39,178 bases of DNA from an uncultured Caulobacterales bacterium (lineage in GTDB: Bacteria; Pseudomonadota; Alphaproteobacteria; Caulobacterales; Maricaulaceae): NCBI GenBank assembly GCA_938003545.1, contig CALKXY010000005.1, positions 1 to 39,178 of the forward strand, read 5' to 3'. Positions 1-7,505 of the stretch are shown here, piece by piece. The position numbers and the translations under genes are program-made. Position 1 is the stretch's first letter. Each line of letters opens with the position of its first letter. The notes under the pieces were generated by a model, which searched no databases, had not been told where the DNA came from, and saw nothing but the letters and a program-made list of their open reading frames with translations.

Positions 1-320
1 TCACATAAGCCCTGTTTCATAATCTATCCGCACTTAAAACAGCCTAGATTACCCATAAAACTGTGCTTTTAAAAAACATAATCTTTGGTCCCAAAACCTA
101 TGATACGGTACACAGGTTCTTTCGGACACGGGACAGGTAGGAGCTCACCTTCTGGTACCGAGAGACGGTGGGGTTGAGCGGTTTGGTGTGAGAGCCAGAC
201 CTGTGCCGGACCTTTTGCGATGAGAGTTGACTGCCTGGCGTTGAACCGGGTTCTCGAAAATCTTTGGATTTCCGAGTTACTGTCGGAAGGTTTGACTGCA
301 GGACCCCCAACCCCTTCGCT

Positions 321-345
321 GTTATGTGTCTCCCAGACACATAAC
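321..345. repeat. Perfect 11-bp inverted repeat, 3-nt loop
   Basis: GTTATGTGTCT, spacer CCC, then AGACACATAAC: both arms match over all 11 bases. There is no following T-run, so it is not a standard intrinsic terminator. It could be the 3' stem of a small RNA, a protein-binding palindrome, or a recombination or insertion-sequence remnant. Its role is unknown. Confidence 0.75.
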
Positions 346-568
346 TAACGCTACGACATCAAAAACCATTGCCGCGTGGTATGCACATGTTGAACTTACA
401 TCCCAATGTGTGCGGTATTTGCGTAAAACACTTTTCTATTCTGGTCCTCCATCGCGAAGACCACCACGCGGGCTGTCCCACCTTTCGGGGCTTTGCCCCT
501 ATTTGCGGTTCGCCGCCGACCAATCCGAACCGCATAGCGGGGCGCAAGTTGGCATCGCAGTCATCCAT

Positions 569-588
569 GTTGAAACCCTAGTTTCAAC
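569..588. repeat. Perfect 8-bp inverted repeat upstream of nrdB
   Basis: GTTGAAAC, spacer CCTA, then GTTTCAAC. It lies about 300 bases before the nrdB start. It is downstream of another stem (GCGGTTCG at 505-512 with CGAACCGC at 526-533). It could be a hairpin in an RNA or an operator. It does not look like an NrdR box. Confidence 0.6.
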
Positions 589-890
589 GGAGGCTGTCAG
601 CGTTTCTGCTCGCCCTAATCTTAGCTGTGATCAAGATAGTTTTTACTCACAGAGTTGTCCCTGCTCATTTCAGCAAAAGTTAACAGGCTCTCTTGTCACC
701 AAAGCTGTCAGATGAACATATTGCCGCAGAGTTCTATCTTGTGTTTTCACGCCTACTAGATGTAGTAGTGATGCAAGGATTAACGGGCACATATCGCGTT
801 TTTAACGTGAAAAACTACCGTTTTCAAAAACTTAAGCACGGCTGGTGCGTATTCAGGCCAGTACATAGATTCGAATCTCGGGAGATCGAC

Positions 891-1934
891 ATGGGTAAAC
901 AGGGAAATTTTGAAATGTCCAAGTCGGGGCTGCTCCTGCCATCGACGTCTTACAAGCCGTTCCGTTACCCGTGGGCCTATGATTTTTGGCAGAAACAACA
1001 ACAAGTCCATTGGATGCCAGAAGAAGTGCCGCTCGGCGAAGACCTGAAAGATTGGTCTGTCACGCTCAATCCCGTTGAGAAAAACCTTCTGACGCAAATT
1101 TTCCGTTTCTTCACGCAGTCCGATATCGAAGTTGGTGCGAATTACATGGAAAACTACATGCCGCTGTTTAAGCCAGTGGAAGTGCGCATGATGCTTGCGT
1201 CATTCTCCAACATGGAAACCATTCATATTGCGGCCTATGCGCTACTGCTCGAAACCATTGGTATGCCAGATAGCGAATTTTCTGCCTTCATGGAATATGA
1301 GGAAATGGCGGCCAAGCATGATTATCTCGGCCAATTTGGTGTCGAGACAGAAAAAGACATTCTGACATCTATGGCGGTGTTTGGTGGATTTACCGAAGGC
1401 CTACAGCTCTTTGCCTCATTCGCGATGTTGATGAACTTCCCGCGCCTGAACAAGATGAAGGGTATGGGCCAAATCGTAACGTGGTCCATTCGTGACGAGA
1501 GCTTGCATTGCGAAGGTATGATCAAATTATTCCATACATTCGCAGCGGAAACGGGTGCGCTGACCAAAGATGTGGCCGACAATATTATTGATTGCTGCAA
1601 GACCGTCGTGAAATTGGAAGACAAATTCATCGAACTCGCCTTTGATATGGGGCCGGTTGAGGGCATGACATCCGAAGATATCAAACAATATATTCGTTAT
1701 ATCGCTGATTGGCGTTTGGGCCAGTTGGGTCTGCCGAAAATCTACGGCATTGAAGAGCATCCGCTGCCATGGCTAACGGAGATCACGAATGGCGTTGAGC
1801 ATGCGAACTTCTTTGAGGCCCGTGCTACGGAATATGCGAAGGGCGCAACGGTTGGATCTTGGCATGGTGCAGAAGGTGTTTGGGATAAGTTTGCGGATAT
1901 GCGCAAGCCGCAGGCGCTTACGCCCACAGGGTAG
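891..1934 (+). CDS. nrdB: Ribonucleoside-diphosphate reductase class Ia, small (beta) subunit
   Basis: This is the radical-generating subunit (R2) that, with NrdA, makes deoxyribonucleotides from ribonucleoside diphosphates in the cytoplasm. The diiron ligands are visible: Asp78, Glu109 and His112 (METIH), Glu in TEGLQ, then Glu and His in RDESLH. Tyr116, four residues after His112, fits the radical tyrosine. The Asp-to-Glu spacing of 31 residues equals that of E. coli NrdB. I chose the ATG at 891 (347 aa) because GGAG lies 6 bases upstream. The frame stays open back to 693, but that extension has no family-like sequence. The C-terminus reads GVWDKFADM and then about ten more residues, perhaps a slightly extended R1-binding tail. 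nrdA is not adjacent in this window. A terminator follows directly. Confidence 0.96.
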   Translation: MGKQGNFEMSKSGLLLPSTSYKPFRYPWAYDFWQKQQQVHWMPEEVPLGEDLKDWSVTLNPVEKNLLTQIFRFFTQSDIEVGANYMENYMPLFKPVEVRMMLASFSNMETIHIAAYALLLETIGMPDSEFSAFMEYEEMAAKHDYLGQFGVETEKDILTSMAVFGGFTEGLQLFASFAMLMNFPRLNKMKGMGQIVTWSIRDESLHCEGMIKLFHTFAAETGALTKDVADNIIDCCKTVVKLEDKFIELAFDMGPVEGMTSEDIKQYIRYIADWRLGQLGLPKIYGIEEHPLPWLTEITNGVEHANFFEARATEYAKGATVGSWHGAEGVWDKFADMRKPQALTPTG

Positions 1935-1957
1935 CCGGCCTCACGTATAAATGAATG

Positions 1958-1984
1958 AAGACCTCGCATTTGCGAGGTCTTTTT
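1958..1984 (+). terminator. Intrinsic terminator after nrdB
   Basis: The perfect 11-bp stem AAGACCTCGCA/TGCGAGGTCTT has a TT loop. A short T-run continues to 1983. It lies 23 bases after the nrdB stop and ends that transcription unit. Confidence 0.9.
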
Positions 1985-2050
1985 CGTTGGCTTGTCCGTA
2001 AAGAGTAAATAAAGGGCGATGATCGTCGGCCGCACCTACAAAGTTATGAC

Positions 2051-2869
2051 ATGTCCTTAATCCCATTTTCCCAACGCAATCTTGAATTTGGAACCATCTA
2101 TAATTTCCGCGATTTTGGTGGATATGTAGGACATGATGGCCGGGCCGTAAAAACGGATCGTTTGTTCCGTTCGGCACATTTGGCGTCATTGTCACCTGAA
2201 GACCGCGCCGCCATTGGGGCACTGAATATCGACCTCGTTGTTGACCTTCGCTACGCGCCAGAGCGAAAAAAACAGCCGTCACGCTTTCCTACACCCGCGC
2301 CGCATGTGCATGAATATCCAGATGCACCGTCGACAGATGAAACCAAAGTCGCGCCGCATGAAGCGTTCTTGGAGCATGAGCTGCACAGCGCGGCCGATGC
2401 GCATGGCTATATGATGAAGTCCTATACGACCCGTCCTCATGATCCTGGGTTTCAGAGTATTTTTGCGGACACGTTGCGCTTTATGGCAAAGCCTGAGGAT
2501 GAAAACCCAGCGGGTGTTCTTGTGCATTGTGCGGCGGGGAAAGACCGAACAGGTACGCTCTGTGCTTTGGTACAGGCTGTTTTGGGTGTGTCGCGTGAAG
2601 ACATCATGGCTGATTATATGATGACCCTGGACGCGGTTGATATTGATAAAATTATTGGCCCAGCCGCAGAGATGTTTTCGAAACGCTATGGCCGTTCCAT
2701 TGATGCGGAATCTATTTGGCCAATGTTCGGCGTTTATCCTGAATTTCTAAACGCCGCATTGGATGGCATGATGGATGAGACCGGTGATATTCAGGCTTAT
2801 GTGACTGAAACCTTGAAGGTCAGCTCTGATGATATCGCGACGCTAAGGGCGCGATACCTGCAGTCATAA
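2051..2869 (+). CDS. Tyrosine-protein phosphatase (Y_phosphatase3 type)
   Basis: Likely a cytoplasmic tyrosine phosphatase, possibly with some lipid phosphatase activity as in relatives of this family. The catalytic P-loop is intact: HCAAGKDRTG at residues 159-168, with Cys160 as nucleophile and Arg166 binding phosphate (CX5R). The N-terminal FRDFGGY motif (residues 19-25) followed by LFRSAHL and VVDLRY is typical of this family. The length of 272 aa is normal. No signal peptide is seen. It sits alone between the nrdB terminator and the convergent tad-side genes, so the neighbourhood says little about its substrate. Confidence 0.9.
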   Translation: MSLIPFSQRNLEFGTIYNFRDFGGYVGHDGRAVKTDRLFRSAHLASLSPEDRAAIGALNIDLVVDLRYAPERKKQPSRFPTPAPHVHEYPDAPSTDETKVAPHEAFLEHELHSAADAHGYMMKSYTTRPHDPGFQSIFADTLRFMAKPEDENPAGVLVHCAAGKDRTGTLCALVQAVLGVSREDIMADYMMTLDAVDIDKIIGPAAEMFSKRYGRSIDAESIWPMFGVYPEFLNAALDGMMDETGDIQAYVTETLKVSSDDIATLRARYLQS

Positions 2870-2895
2870 AGCGCGCCTAAACGACGTGCCCGAAC

Positions 2896-3579
2896 CTATG
2901 TTGAGGGCGCAGCTGTGACGGAGCAGGTAACGTCTTTAAACGTTGTCGCTGTGCAGTCGATAATACTGCCTTTGCCATCTTGAAAAATAACGGCATCTGA
3001 CCGTCGTGGCTTGTGCAGAAACTTCTCTGTTAGAGTGATATCAGAGTCGAAATATCGAAGTTTTAGAGGCGTATACTCATAAGACACGCGCGTTACGACC
3101 ACGCCAGACCTTTCGTTCAACAAGTTCGCATCTATCGTATCTGGTTGGAGGGCAGGGAAATTACCAACGGATTGATTTAAACGAATAAGGCCACGCGATT
3201 CAGGGGCGTCATCTGCGCCTGGTTTCATATAACTATGTATGTCCATTGATACGCTACTTGCGTCTTCAACGCCCATGACACGTAGAGCAGCAGATATTAA
3301 TTCTACGATGTCTTCATCTTTTAACTCAGGTTGTTGAGTTGAAAGATCCCCAGCCACGTTTGCGGAGTGAGAAATGCGACGATCAATACTGATCGCAGAC
3401 GCAATTTCGGCTAGGCCGAAATACATACCAATCATGATAGGGGCAATAATCGCAAATTCGATCGCAGCGATTCCACGTTCATCTTCACGGTACTGACGGG
3501 ATAATCTACGGACATTAAATGGATTATGCGTCCACTTAGTCTTCAGAGACTCTAGGGTCGGAGCGCGCATTTTGATCAT
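2896..3579 (-). CDS. TadE/TadG-like pilus assembly protein (second of pair)
   Basis: A minor-pilin-like protein of the Flp/Tad pilus. Residues 30-65 give the family hallmark: a charged stretch (REDERG) followed by IAAIEFAIIAPIMIG and a single transmembrane helix, with Glu41 at the position expected for a prepilin processed by a TadV/CpaA peptidase. The rest (about 160 aa) is predicted to be periplasmic and is rich in beta-type sequence. It overlaps the upstream tadE-like gene by 4 bases (ATGA), so the two are probably translationally coupled. Length is 227 aa. It is convergent with the phosphatase gene. It lacks the large von Willebrand domain of classical TadG, so TadE/TadF-like is the safer name. 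Confidence 0.85.
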   Translation of the reverse strand: MIKMRAPTLESLKTKWTHNPFNVRRLSRQYREDERGIAAIEFAIIAPIMIGMYFGLAEIASAISIDRRISHSANVAGDLSTQQPELKDEDIVELISAALRVMGVEDASSVSMDIHSYMKPGADDAPESRGLIRLNQSVGNFPALQPDTIDANLLNERSGVVVTRVSYEYTPLKLRYFDSDITLTEKFLHKPRRSDAVIFQDGKGSIIDCTATTFKDVTCSVTAAPST

Positions 3580-4229
3580 GTTGCAGGTGTCCCATTTGAA
3601 ATTTTATCTTGTGTGTCGGGCTCACAACTTCCGTTAGCAGGGAAGGGTTCGTTACGAAATGCCGTTGTCGCTGTCATCACGCGTGAGCCTGACCCTCTGG
3701 GAGAGTCTAAGCGTGTCAATAAGGGAGGAAGGACTAAACGATAATAAAATGTAGACCTGATAACCATGACACTACCGGCCGCATTGGAATCAAATTGTCC
3801 ATTCGGCGTTTGCGGAATAGCTGCAGAACCTGTTTGTGTGTCGTCGCGTGGTTCTGGTGGTGGAATTGGCGGGAGTTCTATTGATTTGAAACTATCGCCT
3901 TCAACCACATCAATGCGAACATTTCTCCAACATCCCCCGAGGTCTTTCATGCCTTCACAGACGAGGGCTTTAAATTCATCTGCGCCGCCGCAGGCTTGGA
4001 AGTTGCCCACGCGAATGATACGGCCAGCCTCTGCTGTTGAATGAACAAGTGCTGAATTGACGAAAAATACAATTGCCAACTCCAGAATACCGAAGAGGAG
4101 GGCGAAAAAAGGTAGAGAGACAAATGCAAATTCGACAGCGGTCGCGCCGTCTTCATCACGGCAAAATTTAGAGGCTAGTCGCAAAGATGCCCGGTTTGCG
4201 CGCCTGATTATGTGCTCAGAAAAAAACAT
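3576..4229 (-). CDS. TadE-like pilus assembly protein (first of pair)
   Basis: A pseudopilin of the Tad system. After a basic N-terminus, residues 24-60 read RDEDGATAVEFAFVSLPFFA followed by a hydrophobic helix, the classic TadE processing and membrane segment (Glu33). The periplasmic part contains cysteines that may pair (in the ACGGADEF, LVCEG and GGCWR segments). I chose the ATG at 4229 (217 aa), preceded by GGGA. An in-frame start at 4289 would add 20 residues that look less typical. A perfect CtrA-like site lies about 135 bases upstream, inside the end of the preceding gene. The stop overlaps the start of the next tadE-like gene. Confidence 0.85.
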   Translation of the reverse strand: MFFSEHIIRRANRASLRLASKFCRDEDGATAVEFAFVSLPFFALLFGILELAIVFFVNSALVHSTAEAGRIIRVGNFQACGGADEFKALVCEGMKDLGGCWRNVRIDVVEGDSFKSIELPPIPPPEPRDDTQTGSAAIPQTPNGQFDSNAAGSVMVIRSTFYYRLVLPPLLTRLDSPRGSGSRVMTATTAFRNEPFPANGSCEPDTQDKISNGTPAT

Positions 4230-4362
4230 AATGGTCCCACTCCATCTCACTGCAGCAGTAAGAGTGGAAGGTACATGCATCATGTGCACATGTTATCCCA
4301 ATACTGAACAGTCTAACCGACAGTTTAGGGTGTGGACCTTAACAAAAGGGCAAAGTTTCAGG

Positions 4363-4377
4363 TTAACAAAGGGTTAA
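4363..4377. promoter_or_regulatory. CtrA-like binding site, perfect TTAA-N7-TTAA
   Basis: TTAACAAAGGGTTAA matches the CtrA consensus TTAA-N7-TTAA exactly. It overlaps the stop codon of the pilus N-domain gene and lies upstream of the tadE-like pair, so it could drive or repress those genes. A chance match is possible, but the location in a tad locus supports function, because CtrA is known to control pilus genes in Caulobacter. Confidence 0.55.
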
Positions 4378-4946
4378 AACGGTTGGTTCTGATTGCTTGA
4401 TCCTGCTGGTGTCGGCGCACCTGCTGCTGTACCGTCACTCGAGCCTTGCGATCCTCCAAAATCGGAAGAGGGTGCTGAAGAGCCAGAAAAGGCTGTGAAC
4501 GTATTTAATTCTTCAGTTACTGCGGTATTATTACCAACAAATTGTGGATCGTCGCCCAAAACAGGGGATGGGCCACAATAAGGTATGCAAGAATATGTTT
4601 GTCGTGCTGCCCCGTTATAAAGACGAACGCCATGCGAGGGTAGGGAGTTCACGACCTGAAGGTCGGCATCCATTATTGTTTCACCGTTCCCATCTAGGAT
4701 AATGAGGTTCGTTTCCCCAAATCCACGACCGACTACAAATAAAACGTCACTTGATTGGACCGTTACATCCGCAATTTTTGGGTTACCAATAATAATAGAG
4801 GCTGCTGCGCGCGGTAGTCGCAAGATTTCTGTTTTATTGATTTCGACTTTATAACTCTGTCCGTCGCCTGCTACAGCCTGACAAGGTAAGCTTATGGCTG
4901 CAAGGCCAAGGCCGGCAGATAGAAGGAATGAATTTACAAGGCGCAT
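4374..4946 (-). CDS. Stand-alone pilus assembly N-terminal domain protein (CpaC N-domain-like)
   Basis: A periplasmic protein resembling only the N-terminal domain of secretins such as CpaC (the T2SS/T3SS pilus N-domain): residues 30-95 include the pattern ILRLPRAAASIIIGNPKIA and then VVGRGFGETNLIILD. Residues 1-28 form a signal peptide. The C-terminal third is low-complexity, rich in Gly, Ser, Ala and Pro, and carries a possible disulfide (CIPYC). I chose the ATG at 4946 because GGAG lies 9 bases upstream; a TTG at 4952 would sit too close to it. The gene diverges from the flp pilin genes and precedes the tadE-like pair. It may help the secretin or pseudopilins assemble. No secretin pore domain is present. 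Confidence 0.8.
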   Translation of the reverse strand: MRLVNSFLLSAGLGLAAISLPCQAVAGDGQSYKVEINKTEILRLPRAAASIIIGNPKIADVTVQSSDVLFVVGRGFGETNLIILDGNGETIMDADLQVVNSLPSHGVRLYNGAARQTYSCIPYCGPSPVLGDDPQFVGNNTAVTEELNTFTAFSGSSAPSSDFGGSQGSSDGTAAGAPTPAGSSNQNQPF

Positions 4947-5249
4947 GTTCAACGGCTCCGCAAGGGATGGTTCACCCTCCGCTTAATCCAATGTGGTGAA
5001 TGAAGGGTTTACGAATTGCAATGTCGAGTACATTCCGCCGAGTCATTATATAGGGCTCGAGAATTAGTAAAATATCAGACCTTTTCAACATGACTGCAAA
5101 ATGAATGAGGTTAAAAATTTTTACGCTTAATTCACTACGTCTTTCAACCCGCCAGTAATCTCACATCCCTATAAGCATCACATCAGGGACAACCCTGTAA
5201 CTGAGGGATGTCCTCTCTGACTAACTAATGCATACGTGGGAGTAATGTT
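4947..5249. promoter_or_regulatory. Divergent control region and flp leader
   Basis: About 300 gene-free bases separate the minus-strand pilus gene from the first flp gene. Visible elements are a weak sigma-54-like match at 5005-5020 (GG-N10-GC spacing, with a good TTGCA -12 part but a poor -24 part), and a stem-loop in the presumed flp leader. In that stem GGACA/TGTCC and CCCT/AGGG pair around the loop GTAACTG (5187-5213), 36 bases before the start codon. A strong Shine-Dalgarno GGGAG precedes the flp ATG. I saw no convincing sigma-70 promoter. Confidence 0.4.
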
Positions 5250-5441
5250 ATGCAAAATCTATTTACACGCTTTATCGAAGACGAGTCCGGTGCAACTGCA
5301 ATCGAATACGGTCTAATCGCCGCTCTTATCGCTGTTGGCATGATCACTGGTGCAACTGCTATCGGTAACAAAGTAAATGCGAAGTTCAACAACATCGCAA
5401 CTGCTATCGATACTGCACCAACAGCTGGCGGAACTACTTAG
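5250..5441 (+). CDS. Flp/Fap-type major pilin (copy 1)
   Basis: The structural subunit of the Flp pilus, 63 aa. The prepilin motif is unambiguous: DESGATAIEYGLIAALIAVG at residues 11-30. Cleavage by CpaA would fall after Gly14, leaving Glu and Tyr at the usual positions and a hydrophobic helix to about residue 35. The C-terminus is a short polar tail rich in Thr and Ala. The start is supported by GGGAG 7 bases upstream. A strong hairpin without a T-run follows at 5495, which could protect this short message and favour its expression over the genes downstream. It is equivalent to PilA of Caulobacter. Confidence 0.95.
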   Translation: MQNLFTRFIEDESGATAIEYGLIAALIAVGMITGATAIGNKVNAKFNNIATAIDTAPTAGGTT

Positions 5442-5494
5442 TTTTAAAGCTGCTCTATTGAGCATCTAGCGCGACATAATACGTGCTTTATTAG

Positions 5495-5522
5495 GCGGTC
5501 ACCCGATAGTTCGGGTGACCGC
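5495..5522 (+). terminator. Strong hairpin between the two pilin genes (attenuator or mRNA stabiliser)
   Basis: A perfect 12-bp stem, GCGGTCACCCGA with TCGGGTGACCGC, closes on the loop TAGT. No T-run follows, so full termination is unlikely. In short pilin messages such a 3' stem can block exonucleases and partly terminate transcription, giving much more pilin than assembly proteins. That role is inferred. Confidence 0.6.
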
Positions 5523-5613
5523 ATCATACTATGTGTGATGATCTTCTTGGACTACCGTTAGGGGTATCCAATTTGATGATCCCATAAGGTTACTAGTGGG
5601 AAGCGGAGTTACG

Positions 5614-5805
5614 ATGCAAAAAGGCTGTCAAATTTTTACAGACTATCTTCGTGACGAAGATGGCGCGACTGCGATCGAATATGGATTAATCGCGGCCTTG
5701 ATCGGCGTTGGTATAATTACAGGCGCAAGTGCAATGTCTGAGTCTGTAAACGGAATGTTCGCAGACGTAGATGGCGACATTAATAATGCATTTGAAAACC
5801 CTTAG
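5614..5805 (+). CDS. Flp/Fap-type pilin (copy 2)
   Basis: A second 63-aa Flp prepilin. DEDGATAIEYGLIAALIGVG at residues 15-34 is the processing site and helix. The rest differs from copy 1: more acidic residues in the tail (FADVDGDINNAFENP) and no Thr-rich end. It may be a minor pilin or an alternative subunit. I chose the ATG at 5614, with GGAG 6 bases upstream. A GTG at 5596 is in frame but has no Shine-Dalgarno. Two imperfect hairpins (5547-5571 and around 5579-5600) precede it, so its own translation or transcript processing may be regulated. Confidence 0.93.
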   Translation: MQKGCQIFTDYLRDEDGATAIEYGLIAALIGVGIITGASAMSESVNGMFADVDGDINNAFENP

Positions 5806-5866
5806 TTCATTTAACTAAACCTGATATTAAGCCTATTACCGTAAGTCTTCTCCAAACATTTGGTGG

Positions 5867-6382
5867 ATGATCATGATGCTGCTTCCGGCGCTTTTATTTT
5901 TTGTATTTACAATCCCGCAAGTTATGGCGGCGTTGAATGATGCGAATGCGATGAAAATTCCAAACCGTATTCCAGTTTTAGCTTTTTTGGGGTTTGTTGT
6001 GATGATCCCACTGACATGGGCTGGTGTCCCAATTTTACTAGAACATTTAACTGTGGGCGTAACTTTGTTTGCGGTTGGATTCGCTATGTTTGCCTTTGGT
6101 TGGATGGGGGGCGGAGATTCAAAACTTATGGCCGCTACCGCGTTTTGGTTCACATGGCATGATGTTGTGCATTATATGATCGCGACAGCCTTATTTGGCG
6201 GGGCTTTGACTCTCTTCATCATGATTGGACGATCTTATATTCCTGTGCGGGTTTTGACGACCCAATGGGCGCAAACTATGTTTAGAGATGAGACGAAAAT
6301 ACCCTATGGTTTGGCGCTCGCTGCGGGAGCGATTATCACTTTGCCTAAAAGCCAGATGTTTTTAACGACAATTGGGCTTTAA
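5867..6382 (+). CDS. cpaA: Prepilin peptidase CpaA/TadV
   Basis: An inner-membrane aspartic peptidase (A24A family) that should cleave the Flp and TadE-like prepilins. Both catalytic aspartates are visible: Asp25 in the LNDANAMKIPNRI segment and Asp84 in GGGDSK. It has about five to six hydrophobic helices and, like other Tad peptidases, lacks the N-methylation domain of PilD. Length is 171 aa. The first ATG is at 5867. In-frame ATGs at 5873 or 5876 would have better spacing from GGTGG, so the true N-terminus may be two or three residues shorter. The gene follows the second flp gene by about 60 bases. Confidence 0.93.
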   Translation: MIMMLLPALLFFVFTIPQVMAALNDANAMKIPNRIPVLAFLGFVVMIPLTWAGVPILLEHLTVGVTLFAVGFAMFAFGWMGGGDSKLMAATAFWFTWHDVVHYMIATALFGGALTLFIMIGRSYIPVRVLTTQWAQTMFRDETKIPYGLALAAGAIITLPKSQMFLTTIGL

Positions 6383-6558
6383 GACACTCGCTTAACTTTG
6401 ATGATGCCATAATTCTATATTTTGTAGGATGTGGCATTTTTTGTGTCTAATTTTTTCAAAAAAAGCGGTCTGTTGGCCGATCCTTTGAGTTTTCAGAGCT
6501 TTTCCGCTGGAATTGCTCTCGCGCGTTAACTCTTTCCCAACTCCTCGGTGTCTATCCA

Positions 6559-6573
6559 TTAACCATGCTTTAG
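6559..6573. promoter_or_regulatory. CtrA-like site upstream of cpaB
   Basis: TTAACCATGCTTTAG fits TTAA-N7-TTAG, one base off the full consensus, and includes the common CtrA half-site TTAACCAT. It lies 51 bases before the cpaB ATG in a 241-base gene-free gap after cpaA (6383-6623). This suggests a separate promoter for the cpaB-tadC genes. Around 6402-6443 a weak stem (ATGCCA with TGGCAT, then a T-run) could partly terminate transcription from cpaA. Confidence 0.5.
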
Positions 6574-6623
6574 GGCGCCGACCTGTATGTGGGATGCGGC
6601 GAAGCCATTTGTGGCGAGGGGAT

Positions 6624-7493
6624 ATGGAAACCAAGAAAATCATAATTTTGGGCGCCATGGCGGTGTTGGGAACTGTTGTGTTCCTCGGTGTAAGGAAACT
6701 TGGCACACCTCCGCCTCCGCCTTTGCAACAAACTGTGGCTCCACAGATCGAAGTTGAAAAAGTCGAATATGTGCGTGTCTTGGCCATAGATGCCGACCTG
6801 AACACGGGACAACGGATCACGGAAGACATTGTAACGACGATTAATTGGCCTGCGGAAGCTCTGACGCCAAACTTGATAAATATAAATGACATGCCGGATG
6901 CAAAGACTGATTTTATCAATGCATTAGCACGGCAGCCTTTGACGCAAGGTGAAACATTGACGCGTTCAAAAGTCATTATGGCTGGTGACAGTGGAATCAT
7001 GGCCGCACTTCTATCTCCGGGTATGAGAGCGGTAACGACTAGAATTAGCGTTGATACAGCAGCAGGCGGTTTTATTCAGCCAGGCGACCGTGTTGATATC
7101 ATCATGAGAGAGAATTTTGCAATCCGCCGCGATAATTCACAGGCAGGGCAACAACGATCTGCTGAACGTACGAATCTTTATGTCGCGCAGACATTGTTCG
7201 AGAATGTCAAAGTTCTTGCGATTGATCAGACATTTACAACAGGCGCAGAAACTGGAGCCGCCATTCCAGGCTCTACTGCGACATTTGAGCTCTCTCAAGG
7301 TGATGCGGAATTGCTGCAAGAAGCCGAAGGCTATGGAGATATTTATTTAACACTACGTGGCGTCAACGGTTCTGGCTACCGAGGTCGAAGTGCGGCCCGT
7401 GTCGAACGCGACGAAGCGGATCCAGCCCCAAGCACGCTGACGATCTACCGGAACGGTCAAGCCACTCCAGTTGCCTTGCAGCAGAAGAATTAG
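6624..7493 (+). CDS. cpaB: Flp pilus assembly protein CpaB/RcpC
   Basis: A periplasmic protein anchored by one N-terminal helix (residues 4-25), involved in assembly or modification of the secretin complex. After a proline run (about residues 30-35), the SAF domain (residues 48-115) ends in LARQPLTQGETLT, followed by the typical RcpC core: SPGMRAVTTRISVDTAAGG, then PGDRVDIIM. I chose the ATG at 6624 (289 aa), preceded by GAGGGG. The frame is open from 6513, but the extra 37 residues look like untranslated leader and would also cover the CtrA-like site. It begins the cpaB-C-D-E-F-tadB-tadC series, all on the same strand with short gaps. Confidence 0.93.
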   Translation: METKKIIILGAMAVLGTVVFLGVRKLGTPPPPPLQQTVAPQIEVEKVEYVRVLAIDADLNTGQRITEDIVTTINWPAEALTPNLININDMPDAKTDFINALARQPLTQGETLTRSKVIMAGDSGIMAALLSPGMRAVTTRISVDTAAGGFIQPGDRVDIIMRENFAIRRDNSQAGQQRSAERTNLYVAQTLFENVKVLAIDQTFTTGAETGAAIPGSTATFELSQGDAELLQEAEGYGDIYLTLRGVNGSGYRGRSAARVERDEADPAPSTLTIYRNGQATPVALQQKN

Positions 7494-7505
7494 GCGGACG
7501 AGATC

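Larger units (their letters stand above)
1..890. other. Gene-free structured region upstream of nrdB
   Basis: No reading frame here has a recognisable protein family. The short frames overlap one another on both strands and look like noise. What is visible is secondary-structure potential: a perfect 11-bp inverted repeat at 321-345, an interrupted hairpin at about 252-275, GGGGC/GCCCC at 487-499, 8-bp arms at 505-512 and 526-533, a perfect 8-bp repeat at 569-588, and 6-bp arms at 753-768. The octamer TTGACTGC occurs twice in direct orientation in 220-300. Part of it must hold the nrdB promoter and leader. The rest could encode one or more small RNAs. I could not match it to tmRNA, RNase P RNA, 6S RNA or a cobalamin riboswitch by eye. 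The gene nrdA, usually next to nrdB, is not in this stretch. Confidence 0.5.

Noticed and set aside
195..225. Possible B12 box (AGCCAGACCTGTGCC) of a cobalamin riboswitch, attractive upstream of an nrd gene
   Set aside because: The match lacks the central GGA part, and none of the other conserved riboswitch segments is present upstream.
98..340. 80-codon minus-strand open frame
   Set aside because: Basic, low-information protein with no family features. It overlaps other equally poor frames and lies across the structured repeats.
326..715. 129-codon plus-strand open frame before nrdB
   Set aside because: Cys/Pro/Arg-rich noise-like translation with no ribosome site. It spans several hairpins and ends inside the presumed nrdB leader.
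862..890. TTCGAAT resembling a tRNA T-loop
   Set aside because: No T-stem, acceptor stem or anticodon arm can be built around it, and the nrdB ribosome site follows directly.
693..890. 66-codon N-terminal extension of NrdB
   Set aside because: The sequence does not resemble NrdB proteins, and the ATG at 891 has a proper ribosome site and gives the usual length.
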